Part shown: positions 9,658-17,100 of the stretch, in pieces | Position numbering within the stretch: the first letter of the stretch is position 1 | How the letters are laid out: each line of letters begins with the position of its first letter | From: Solirubrobacter taibaiensis | Lineage (GTDB): Bacteria; Actinomycetota; Thermoleophilia; Solirubrobacterales; Solirubrobacteraceae | DNA: 64,000 nucleotides | NCBI GenBank assembly: GCA_027587225.1 | Contig: JAPDDQ010000018.1 | Span: 1-64,000, forward strand | Reading direction: 5' to 3' | The notes under the pieces: generated by a model | What the model was told of the DNA's origin: nothing | What the model saw: only the letters and a program-made list of their open reading frames with translations | Databases searched by the model: none | Program-made: the position numbers and the translations under genes

Positions 9658-10263
9658 GTGCCCCGGGTCCAACGCAAGAGCGCGATGCGCGTCCGCGACG
9701 GTCGCGTGGCCAAGAAGAACAACTGGACGCCGGATCACCGCCACTACTACGCGCGCCCGCAGAGCGAGATCCAGATCGAGCGCGTCCATCCGGGGCCGGG
9801 CTACCGGCACGTCGTGACGGTCGCGCAGCTGCGCGAGTTCATCACCTTGCTGCCGGACTGGGACGAGCTGGCCGTCGGGCTCGACGCGATCTCGATCTGG
9901 TCCGGCAACGAGCGGTGGCTCGGCCTGTCCAACCCCGGTGTGGTCGTGATCACGGCCTGGAACCAGGACCTGTGGTGGGACGTGGAGCCGGACTTCCTCG
10001 TGCGGGAGCCGTGGGTGACGGCGCAGCTGGGCGTGGAGACCGGGCCTGCGCCCGACGACGGTCTCGTCGAGCTCCGGTGGACGCTGCCGCAGGCGCGGGC
10101 GTACATGCTGCTGGACGTCCTCGTGCACGAGCTCGGGCATCACCACGACCGGATGACCACGGGCGGGACCGACGCCCCGCGCGGCGAGCCGTACGCGATC
10201 GGGTACGCGGAGCGCGTGCGCGAAGCGATCTTCCCGGAGTACGTGGACCGCTTCGGCATCTGA
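9658..10263 (+). CDS. Hypothetical protein with a zinc-metalloprotease-like HELGHH motif
   Basis: 201 residues from GTG 25 nt after the LAL gene. No named family is recognised. The sequence contains LLDVLVHELGHHHDRMTT near residues 155-172, an HExxH motif with a following His and Asp, which is the pattern of gluzincin/metzincin-type zinc sites. The rest is Trp-rich (LPDWDELAVGLDAISIWSG, WNQDLWWDVEPDFL). The N-terminus is basic and has no signal peptide, so it is cytoplasmic or DNA-associated. It overlaps the next gene as TGATG, indicating translational coupling with the methyltransferase. Confidence 0.75.
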   Translation: MPRVQRKSAMRVRDGRVAKKNNWTPDHRHYYARPQSEIQIERVHPGPGYRHVVTVAQLREFITLLPDWDELAVGLDAISIWSGNERWLGLSNPGVVVITAWNQDLWWDVEPDFLVREPWVTAQLGVETGPAPDDGLVELRWTLPQARAYMLLDVLVHELGHHHDRMTTGGTDAPRGEPYAIGYAERVREAIFPEYVDRFGI

Positions 10264-10853
10264 TGGCCGACGATCGCTTCTTCGAAGCGCTCTACCGGGC
10301 CGTCGGCGAGGCGTACGACCGCGTGCCGTGGGCGGCGCTCGAGCCCCGGCCGGCGCTGATCGAGTGGCTCGACTGCGACCCTCCGGCTCCCGGCGCCGCC
10401 GCGCTGGTCGTGGCCTGCGGACTCGGTGACGACGCGGAGGAGCTCGCCCGCCGAGGGTGCGCCGTGGACGCGTTCGACTACGCGCCGACGGCGATCGCCG
10501 AAGCCCGTCGGCGCTTCCCACAGTCGGTGGTCGACTACCGCGTCGCGGACCTGCTCGACCTTCCGCGGGCCTGGGACCGCCGCTTCGCACGCGTGGTCGA
10601 GGTGCAGACGATCCAGTCGATCCCGCCCGCGGACCACCGCGCGGCGGTCGCGGCCATCGCCGCCACCGTCGCTCCCGGCGGCAAGCTCTTCGTGCGGGCG
10701 GCGATGCGCGGGGAGCACGATCCCGCGCCGCACCGCCCGTGGCCGCTCAAGTGGTCCGAGCTCGAGTGGTTCGTGGACGAGGGCCTGACGCTGACCGACC
10801 GGCTCAGCGCCTACGACGACGGCGTCTTCGTCCACCTCGAATACACGCGTTGA
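10263..10853 (+). CDS. Class I SAM-dependent methyltransferase
   Basis: 196 residues. The start is the ATG at 10263, which overlaps the preceding stop (TGATG); a longer open frame upstream is only antisense or alternate-frame reading of its neighbour. The fold shows a modified motif I (ALVVACGLGDDAEELA), acidic strand-2 end (VDAFDYAPTAI), then DYRVADLLDLP and a post-motif III FVRAAMRGEHDP. The start FFEALYRAVGEAYDRVPWAALEPRPALIEWL resembles thiopurine-S-methyltransferase/TehB-like proteins. The substrate is not determinable. It is translationally coupled to the HELGHH protein, so both may act on the same process. Confidence 0.85.
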   Translation: MADDRFFEALYRAVGEAYDRVPWAALEPRPALIEWLDCDPPAPGAAALVVACGLGDDAEELARRGCAVDAFDYAPTAIAEARRRFPQSVVDYRVADLLDLPRAWDRRFARVVEVQTIQSIPPADHRAAVAAIAATVAPGGKLFVRAAMRGEHDPAPHRPWPLKWSELEWFVDEGLTLTDRLSAYDDGVFVHLEYTR

Positions 10854-10856
10854 GGG

Positions 10857-11288
10857 TCATTCTCCGGAGCCGACGATGGCGGTGACGCGGATCTCCACGC
10901 GCATCGCGGCAAGGCCGAGGACGGTGACGCCGGTCTCGGTCCAGATCGGCTGGCGGCCGTCGAGGCGACGGCGGAACTGTTCGGCCATGACCGCGTTGTG
11001 GTCGTCGCCGATGACGTCATCACCCGGTTTGACCTTGTGGTAGGAGTTGACGTGGATCACGTCCTTCCACGTCGCGCCGACCGTGGCGAGCGTGCGTTCG
11101 ACGTTGTCGAAGGCCTGGATGATCTCGGCTTCCAGCGAGTCGGGGATGACCAGGTCGTCATCCACCCCGGCCTGGCCGGAGATCTCGACCCGGTCGCCGA
11201 CGCGGACGGCGCCGCTGTAGCCGAGGGCGGCGTTCAGCTTCTCGCCGTAGCCTGGCGTGATGCCGAAGGTGACGTCGTTGACGGTCAT
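10857..11288 (-). CDS. RidA/YjgF-family protein
   Basis: 143 residues, typical for the Rid superfamily. The landmarks are the YSGAVRVGDRVEISGQAGVD segment, a central AFDNVERTLATVGATWKDVI helix and a C-terminal AAMRVEIRVTAIVGSGE with the conserved Arg-x-Glu region. RidA proteins hydrolyse reactive enamine/imine intermediates; the divergent sequence suggests a Rid subgroup whose substrate differs from canonical RidA. Its ATG overlaps the stop of the ABC permease as ATGA, so it is the last gene of the exporter operon. Its link to the transporter is not obvious from family knowledge. Confidence 0.88.
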   Translation of the reverse strand: MTVNDVTFGITPGYGEKLNAALGYSGAVRVGDRVEISGQAGVDDDLVIPDSLEAEIIQAFDNVERTLATVGATWKDVIHVNSYHKVKPGDDVIGDDHNAVMAEQFRRRLDGRQPIWTETGVTVLGLAAMRVEIRVTAIVGSGE

Positions 11289-12082
11289 GTGCGGGGCTCC
11301 CATCGGATCGAGCGTCGGGCGAGTGTGAGGGCGACGAGCATCCAGGCCGTGAGCACGAGCAGCGGCCCGGCCGCCTGACTCCAGGTCTCGGCGAAGCTCA
11401 GGGTCGTCTCGGTGGCTTCCGGTCCGTCGAGGCCGAACCAGCCGATGCGGATGAGGTCCGACATCGCGGCGCCGGGTGTGAGCGAGAGGATCTCCCGCAC
11501 CGCGTCGGGCATGTCGGGAATCGTGTTGACCATCGGTCCGACGGAGGCCAGGAGGATGAGCGGCAGGCTGGACAGTTGAGCGGACTCGGCGCTGCGGGTC
11601 CACGCGGCGGTCCAGAACGCGAACGCGCTGAACGTGGCGATCACCAGCACCGCCAGCGCCGCGTAGAGCAGCGGGTTCACCGGGAGCGGCTGGCCGAGTA
11701 CCACTGCCAGGGGGATGACGATCACGAATGCGATCAGCGCGCTCATCGCCCCGGGCGCGGCGATGCTCACGAGCAGTTCGGCGTCCTGCGCTTCGCCGGT
11801 TCGCATGCGCTTGAGCACGAGCTCGTCGCGGCGGCTGACGAACTGGGACAGCACGTTGTAATAGATCGTGAACAGCGAGGCGACGAGGAAGCCGGTGGTG
11901 ATGGCGCTCGCGCCGAGCGACTCGTCGCCGCGGTCGCCGGTGAACAGCAGCGCGAGCGGCACCACCGGGAACACCGCGGCGTAGAAGAACGCGACGCGGT
12001 TGCGCGAGAGCAGGATCGTGTTCCAACGCGAGAGGCTCGCGGTCCGCCGGGCCGAGAAGCGGGCTGCAGCGATCTTCGTCAT
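11285..12082 (-). CDS. ABC-2 type transporter permease
   Basis: 265 residues from the ATG at 12082; the open frame continues upstream only because it runs antiphase to the ATPase gene. About six hydrophobic helices are visible (FFYAAVFPVVPLALLFT, AITTGFLVASLFTIYYNVL, AMSALIAFVIVIPLAVVLG, LYAALAVLVIATFSAFAFW, LSSLPLILLASVGPMVNTI, AAGPLLVLTAWMLVALTLA), the layout of an ABC-2 exporter subunit. It overlaps the ATPase stop as ATGA and the RidA start likewise. With the ATPase it should form a drug or lipid exporter in the cytoplasmic membrane, controlled by the divergent TetR. Confidence 0.9.
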   Translation of the reverse strand: MTKIAAARFSARRTASLSRWNTILLSRNRVAFFYAAVFPVVPLALLFTGDRGDESLGASAITTGFLVASLFTIYYNVLSQFVSRRDELVLKRMRTGEAQDAELLVSIAAPGAMSALIAFVIVIPLAVVLGQPLPVNPLLYAALAVLVIATFSAFAFWTAAWTRSAESAQLSSLPLILLASVGPMVNTIPDMPDAVREILSLTPGAAMSDLIRIGWFGLDGPEATETTLSFAETWSQAAGPLLVLTAWMLVALTLARRSIRWEPRT

Positions 12083-13029
12083 CGGCCGTCGGCGATCGAG
12101 AGGAAGACGGACTCCAGGCTCGGGCTGCGCGCGTCGAGGTCCTCGAGGGCGATCCCGTGATGCCCGGCCCAGGTCAGCAGGTCCGACAGTGAACGCTGGA
12201 GCGCGTCGGTCTCGAGGATCGTGCGCCCACGGTCGTGCACGATCCGGGTGACGCCGGCGAGGTCGTCCGGCAGGTCGGGAGCGCCGGTGAAGCTGATCGT
12301 CGACGGGTGCCCCTGGGCGATCTCGTGGGGCGTCCCCGACCGGACGATCCGCCCGGCGTGCATGATCTCCAGCCGGTCGGCCAGTGCCTCGGCCTCCTCG
12401 AGGTAGTGCGTCGTGAGCAGCACGGTGGCGCCCCCGTCGCGCAGGTCGGACACGATGCGCCACACCGCGCGCCGGCTCTCGGGGTCCAGGCCGGTCGTGG
12501 GCTCGTCGAGGATCACCAGCTCCGGGTCGCCCATCAGGGCGCACGCGAGCTCCACCCGGCGGGCCTCGCCACCGGAGAGCGCGAGCATGCGCACGTCCGC
12601 CCGCTCCTGCAGCGCGAGCAGCGAGAGCAGCTCGTCGACCGGACGCGGGGCGGTCAGCGTGCCGCTCCACTGGCGCAGGGTCTCGCGGACCGTCAGGTCG
12701 CCCGAGAACCCGCTGCGCTGCAGCAGCACCCCGGTGCGGCGACGCAGCACGGCGCGGTCGCCGATTGGGTCCAGCCCCAACACGCTGACGGTGCCGTCCG
12801 TTGCCGGAACCAGCCCTTCGATGACCTCCAGGATCGAGGTCTTCCCGGCGCCGTTGGTGCCCAGCAGGGCGGTGATCGACCCGGCCGGCACGTCGAGGTC
12901 CACCCCGCGGACGGCCTCGTACGCCGACGGCCCCTGGCCGTAGGTCCGCTGCAGCCCGCGCACTTCGATCGCGGGAGACAGCGTGCTGGAGGACGGCGAC
13001 GCCGTCAGTGCTCCAGGTGTCTCGGTCAT
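12079..13029 (-). CDS. ABC transporter ATP-binding protein
   Basis: 316 residues from the ATG at 13029. This start is preferred over the ATG at 13035 and TTG at 13044 because GAGAGG lies 7 nt upstream of it. Walker A is GTNGAGKTS, the signature LALSGGEARRVELA, Walker B LVILDEPTTGLDPES, and the H-loop LLTTHYLEEAEAL. The C-terminal ~80 residues (SPSLESVFLSIADG at the end) are typical of DrrA/CcmA-like drug-export ATPases. It energises the permease encoded by the overlapping downstream gene. Expression is probably controlled by the TetR protein, whose gene starts 83 nt away on the other strand. Confidence 0.95.
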   Translation of the reverse strand: MTETPGALTASPSSSTLSPAIEVRGLQRTYGQGPSAYEAVRGVDLDVPAGSITALLGTNGAGKTSILEVIEGLVPATDGTVSVLGLDPIGDRAVLRRRTGVLLQRSGFSGDLTVRETLRQWSGTLTAPRPVDELLSLLALQERADVRMLALSGGEARRVELACALMGDPELVILDEPTTGLDPESRRAVWRIVSDLRDGGATVLLTTHYLEEAEALADRLEIMHAGRIVRSGTPHEIAQGHPSTISFTGAPDLPDDLAGVTRIVHDRGRTILETDALQRSLSDLLTWAGHHGIALEDLDARSPSLESVFLSIADGR

Positions 13030-13041
13030 CGACATGCCTCT

Positions 13042-13059
13042 CAACGGTACGGACCGTTG
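13042..13059. promoter_or_regulatory. Candidate TetR operator: perfect 7-bp inverted repeat
   Basis: CAACGGT-ACGG-ACCGTTG is a perfect inverted repeat with a 4-nt centre, lying in the gap between the ABC exporter ATPase and the TetR gene, just upstream of the ATPase start. Operators of divergently encoded TetR repressors have this form and position. Confidence 0.55.
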
Positions 13060-13071
13060 CGTCTCGTGTCA

Positions 13072-13084
13072 AGACGGATCGTCT
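13072..13084. promoter_or_regulatory. Second palindrome in the TetR/ABC intergenic region
   Basis: AGACG-GAT-CGTCT is a perfect 5-bp inverted repeat centred 27-28 bp from the first palindrome. Being smaller it is a weaker candidate, but it lies in the probable promoter zone of both divergent genes. Confidence 0.4.
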
Positions 13085-13111
13085 CGTCTCGCTCGGCACT
13101 ATGATGGGGTC

Positions 13112-13690
13112 ATGCCAGCGAACCCGCCAGATCCCGGCCGGCGCAACGAGCGATCTCGTCGCGCCATCCTCGATGCGTCCCTCTCCCTGATCGGCGAGCT
13201 CGGGTACGACAACGTCTCCGTCGAGGCGATCGCGCGACGGGCGGGCGTCGGCAAACAGACGATCTACCGGTGGTGGTCGTCGAAGGGCGAGGTCGTGCTC
13301 GAGGCCGCCACGGACAGCCTCGATCCCGTCGTCGTCTTCCCGGACACCGGTGACATCGTCGAGGACCTACGGGTCCAGCTGACGGGGATCGTGGAGCTGA
13401 TCGCGAACACGGGCTTCGGGTCGGCGTACCAGGGTCTGATCGCGGCCGGTCAGTCCGATCGCGACCTCTTGCGCGCCCTCCACGACCAGATCATCGCGCC
13501 CAACATCACGGCGTTCGGCCAACGTCTCACGTCGGCCCAGGAGCGCGGCGAGGTACGCGCCGACGCCGACGTGCAGACCTTGCGCGATCTGCTCTACGGG
13601 GTCATCGAATACCGGCTGCTCCATGCGATGCCGATCGAACCCGGACACATCGACGCCGTGTTGGCGATCACGTTCCAGGGCGTGCGCTGA
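13112..13690 (+). CDS. TetR/AcrR-family transcriptional regulator
   Basis: 192 residues from ATG 13112. The N-terminal HTH is canonical (RRAILDASLSLIGELGYDNV, then IARRAGVGKQTIYRWWSSKG at about residues 36-56). The remaining helices form a ligand-binding domain like TetR_C proteins of the AcrR group (VVFPDTGDIVEDLRVQLTGI; YGVIEYRLLHAMPI). It is divergent from the ABC exporter/RidA operon with palindromes between the starts, so it most likely represses that operon and itself until a toxic ligand binds. Confidence 0.93.
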   Translation: MPANPPDPGRRNERSRRAILDASLSLIGELGYDNVSVEAIARRAGVGKQTIYRWWSSKGEVVLEAATDSLDPVVVFPDTGDIVEDLRVQLTGIVELIANTGFGSAYQGLIAAGQSDRDLLRALHDQIIAPNITAFGQRLTSAQERGEVRADADVQTLRDLLYGVIEYRLLHAMPIEPGHIDAVLAITFQGVR

Positions 13691-13706
13691 TCGTGAGCAG
13701 CGCGAT

Positions 13707-13736
13707 GCGGCCGTGTTCTCCTGACGCGACGGCCGC
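13707..13736. terminator. Hairpin between convergent TetR and micropeptide genes
   Basis: GCGGCCGT (13707-13714) and ACGGCCGC (13729-13736) are perfect 8-bp arms around a 14-nt loop, just after the TetR stop and beyond the micropeptide stops. No T-run follows, so termination is inferred from position. Confidence 0.45.
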
Positions 13737-13786
13737 GGCGCACGCCGCTCATGTCCTTCTCGCGGGTCCTGCCGGATCGCTAGATC

Positions 13787-13861
13787 TCAGATGCGGAAGC
13801 CGGACTTCCAGCCCCAACGCCAGCCGTCGTGCCCGAGCTTGTACCCGTTGCGGTAGCCCAT
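13787..13861 (-). CDS. Micropeptide B: 24-residue cationic Gly/Trp-rich peptide
   Basis: ATG to TGA, 24 codons. The core reads GYKLGHDGWRWGWK, with three Trp, two Tyr and a net positive charge, and a C-terminal SGFRI. It starts 3 nt after the stop of micropeptide A (TGA-ACG-ATG) and has its own Shine-Dalgarno, GGAGGG, inside the end of A. Its core aligns with that of A: aromatic-K-x-G, 2-3 residues, GWR-x-G-aromatic-K. No signal peptide and no family I recognise. The paralogy, spacing and ribosome sites argue for real coding rather than chance. Function unknown; a membrane-active or regulatory peptide is only a guess. Confidence 0.6.
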   Translation of the reverse strand: MGYRNGYKLGHDGWRWGWKSGFRI

Positions 13862-13864
13862 CGT

Positions 13865-13930
13865 TCAGACCCTCCAGGTCTGCTTGAAACCGTGACGCCA
13901 GCCTTCGATCGGACCGTGCTTCCAACTCAT
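13865..13930 (-). CDS. Micropeptide A: 21-residue cationic Gly/Trp-rich peptide
   Basis: ATG to TGA, 21 codons, first of the pair. The core reads WKHGPIEGWRHGFK, ending QTWRV. A strong Shine-Dalgarno (GAGGGGG, about 5 nt before ATG) precedes it. It shares the spaced pattern (aromatic)-K-x-G...GWR-x-G-(aromatic)-K with micropeptide B, differing by one residue in the central spacing, so the two look like diverged duplicates. The gene sits alone in a 415-nt gap. Its leader can fold so that the Shine-Dalgarno is paired (see 13934-13970), suggesting controlled translation. No known family is recognised. Confidence 0.6.
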   Translation of the reverse strand: MSWKHGPIEGWRHGFKQTWRV

Positions 13931-13933
13931 GTC

Positions 13934-13970
13934 GTTCCCCCTCGTGGTGGTTCGTTGCCGTGAGGGGAAC
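13934..13970 (-). promoter_or_regulatory. Leader hairpin that pairs the micropeptide Shine-Dalgarno
   Basis: On the minus-strand transcript, GTTCCCCTC (13970-13962) can pair with the GAGGGGGAAC (13943-13934) that contains the ribosome site of micropeptide A: nine pairs with one bulged G and an 18-nt loop. When formed, it would hide the ribosome site 3 nt before the ATG. Confidence 0.5.
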
Positions 13971-13981
13971 TCTGCGGGTGT

Positions 13982-14005
13982 GCGGCTTCGTGGGAGCAAA
14001 GCCGC
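13982..14005 (-). promoter_or_regulatory. Upstream leader hairpin of the micropeptide transcript
   Basis: GCGGCTT (13982-13988) and AAGCCGC (13999-14005) form a perfect 7-bp stem with a 10-nt loop, directly upstream of the ribosome-site hairpin. It could be a 5' leader structure or an operator. The remaining DNA up to 14105 shows no further gene. Confidence 0.35.
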
Positions 14006-14105
14006 GGTAAAGCCGGGGGCAGCGGGAGCCTGAGCGTGTCAGAACATATGTCCAAACCGCGTCTTACAGGCGTGCACCGCGACGTCGCGACCCTACAGTC
14101 ACGGC

Positions 14106-17100
14106 GTGCGGAGGGGGCTCACCACTTTCTGGCTGTTGTTCTTCGTCCTCGTCGTACCGGCGGGCGCGCAGACGAAGTTGCCCCCGGGGTTCGAGCAGAC
14201 GACGGCCTGGAACGGGATCGCCTCGCCGACCGTCCTGCGGTTCGCCGACGACGGCCGGGCGTTCGTGGCGACCAAGGCCGGTCAGGTGTGGTCGTTCGAC
14301 GGACTCGACGACAGCACGCCGACGCTCGTCGCCGACCTCAGGGCCGAGGTGCACGACGCCGGCGACCGCGGCCTGCTCGGCATGGTGCTCGACCCGGCGT
14401 TCACGCGCGGGCGTCCGTACGTGTACGTGCTGTACACGCTCGACCAGGCACCGCCCGGGTCGCTGCAGACCTCGTGGGGTGACAGCTGCCCGACGCCGCC
14501 GGGCATGGACCTCCGCGGCTGCGGCGTGATGGGGCGGCTCGCCCGGCTCACGCTGTCCGGCGAGAAAGCCGTGCTGCTCGACGGCTTCTGCCAGCAGTTC
14601 GGAAGCCACTCGGTCGGCTCGCTGGAGTTCGGGCGCGACGGGTTCCTGTACGCGAGCGCCGGTGATGGCGCGTCCTACTGGTTCGCCGACCACGGACAGC
14701 GCGAGAACCCGTGCGGCGATCCGCCCGGGCCGGCCTGGACGGACCTGGAGCCGCCGTCCGCGCAAGGCGGCGCCCTGCGCTCACAGGCGTTCCGGCGCCC
14801 CGCCGGACAGCCGGTCGCGCTCAATGGGGCGCTCCTGCGCCTGAACCCGGACACGGGCAAGGCCGCGGCCGGCAATCCGGCGGCCGCGACCGCCGACGAG
14901 AACCGGCAGCGGATCGTCGCGTACGGTTTCCGCAATCCGTTCCGGTTCACGTTCCGGCCCGGGACGGACGAGCTGTGGGTCGGCGACGTGGGGTGGAACT
15001 CCTACGAGGAGATCAACGTGGTCCCGGACCTCTCGCGCGTGCGCAACTACGGGTGGCCGTGCTACGAGGGGCCGGGGGTGACCCAGACCTACGATGCGCA
15101 GAACCTGGCGAGCTGCGAGTCGCTCTACGCGGAGGACGGCGCGACGGTCGAGTGGCCCTCGTTCACCTACCGGACGTCCTTGCCCGTGGGCGCGAACGAG
15201 CGCTGCCCGACGGCCTCCTCGGCCGTGTCGGGCGTGCACTTCTACGCGGGCACCCAGTTCCCGGCGCGCTACCGCGGCGCACTGTTCTTCAGCGATTTCG
15301 GCCGTAGCTGCATCTGGGTCGCGTTCCCCGGCCCGAACGGGCGGCCGGACTTCTCGACCGCAGAGACGTTCGCGTCGGAGGCGGGCGGCCCGGTGTGGTT
15401 GACCGAGGGCCCAGACGGCGCCCTGTACTTCCCGGACCTGTACACCAACAGCGTCCAGCGGATCGCCGCGTTCAATCAGTCCCCGGCGGCGAGGATCACC
15501 GCCTCGCGCACCGCGGGTGAGCCGCCGCTGCGCGTGGAGTTCGACGGCAGCGGGTCCGCCGATCCCGAGGGCGACCCGCTCAGCTACACGTGGGATCTCG
15601 ACGGAGACGGCCAGTACGGCGACTCGACCCAGGCGCGCCCGACCTGGACGTACACGCGCAAGGGACCCGTGCTGGCGCGGTTGCGCGTCACCGATCCGAG
15701 CGGGCACTTCGGCACCACGAGCCAATCGATCACGGTGGGGACGCCGCCGACGGTCACCGTGCAGGTTTCCGGGGACGGGTGGAAGGTCGGCGAGGAGATC
15801 CCGTTCTCCGGCACGGCGACCGACAGCGCGGGACGGCCGATCGTGCCGTCCTCGCTGCGCTGGGCGCTCGCGCTGCGCCATTGCGGACGGTCCGACGCGA
15901 CCGTCTGCCACACGCACGACCTCGAAGACTTCGTCGGCGTCGCGGGCGGGCGGTTCAACGCGCCCGACCACGAGTACCCGGCGCACCTGCTGCTCTCCCT
16001 GACCGCGACCGACGCGGACGGGTTGACCACGACGGCGACGCGGCGGCTGGACCCGGCCACCGCGCAGGTGCGGATGGAGAGCGTGCCGCCCGGGCTGGCC
16101 ATGACGCTGGGGAGCGACACGCTGCGGGCGCCCTTCACGCACACGGTGCTCGCGGGATCGCGGACGATGATCGGGGCGGAGACGCCGCAGGGCTTCGGCG
16201 ACGCGCTGTGGACGCTGACGGGGTGGAACCACGGCGGAGAGCCGACGCAGGAGCAGCGGATGCCGCTCAGCGGTTCGGTGACGTACACGGCCGCGTTCTC
16301 GAGGCCGGCCCGCACAAGCCTGGCGGGCGCCGAGATCGTCGGCACGGGCGTGCCGTACCTGGAGCCCGGGTTCGGCAACGCGTACCAGATGCTGGCCGGG
16401 AAGACGGGCACGGCACGGACGCTGCGGCTGTACGTGGACGAGACGAGCCAGGCGTCCCGGATCGACCTCGCGCTGTACTCGACGGCGGACGCCAAACCTG
16501 GCCGGCGGCTCGCGACGGCGACGATCGACGCGCCGGTCGAAGGCGCGTGGAACACCGCTCAGCTCTCGGTCCCGGTGCCGCTGACGGAGGGGATCGGGTA
16601 CTGGTTCGCGCTGCTGAACGCGAGGAACTCGACCGGCAACCTCGTGTACCGCGACCGTGCCGGGGAGCGCTGGATCGGGCAGTGGACCTACAACGAGCCG
16701 ATGACGCAACTGCCGCTGGACTGGATCAGCTTCGACGGCTACTGGCACAGCGACGGGCACGTGTCCGGCGGAGCGTGGGAGGACGGCATCGCCACCCCGA
16801 CTCCGACTCCGACTCCGACGGCAACGCCCACGGCCACGCCCACCGCGACCGCGACGCCCACCGCGACCTCGTCTCCGACGGCCACGCCGACCACGACCGC
16901 GTCGCCGAGTCCGAGCCCGACCGCGACCGCGACGGCCACCCCGTCGCCCGAGCCGCCGGTGCCCACCCCGCCGCCGTTCATCTTCGAACAGCTCTTCCCG
17001 CAGCCGCATCCCGCGCCGGTCGGAGCGTGGGGCTTCGACGAAGCCGGCGGCGCCACGACCACCGACGCGTCCGGGAACAAGCACACCGGCCGCCTCGCCG

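Noticed and set aside
16795-16962. Tandem short repeats resembling a CRISPR-like or satellite array
   Set aside because: They are in-frame Thr/Pro codons of a protein linker with no spacers.
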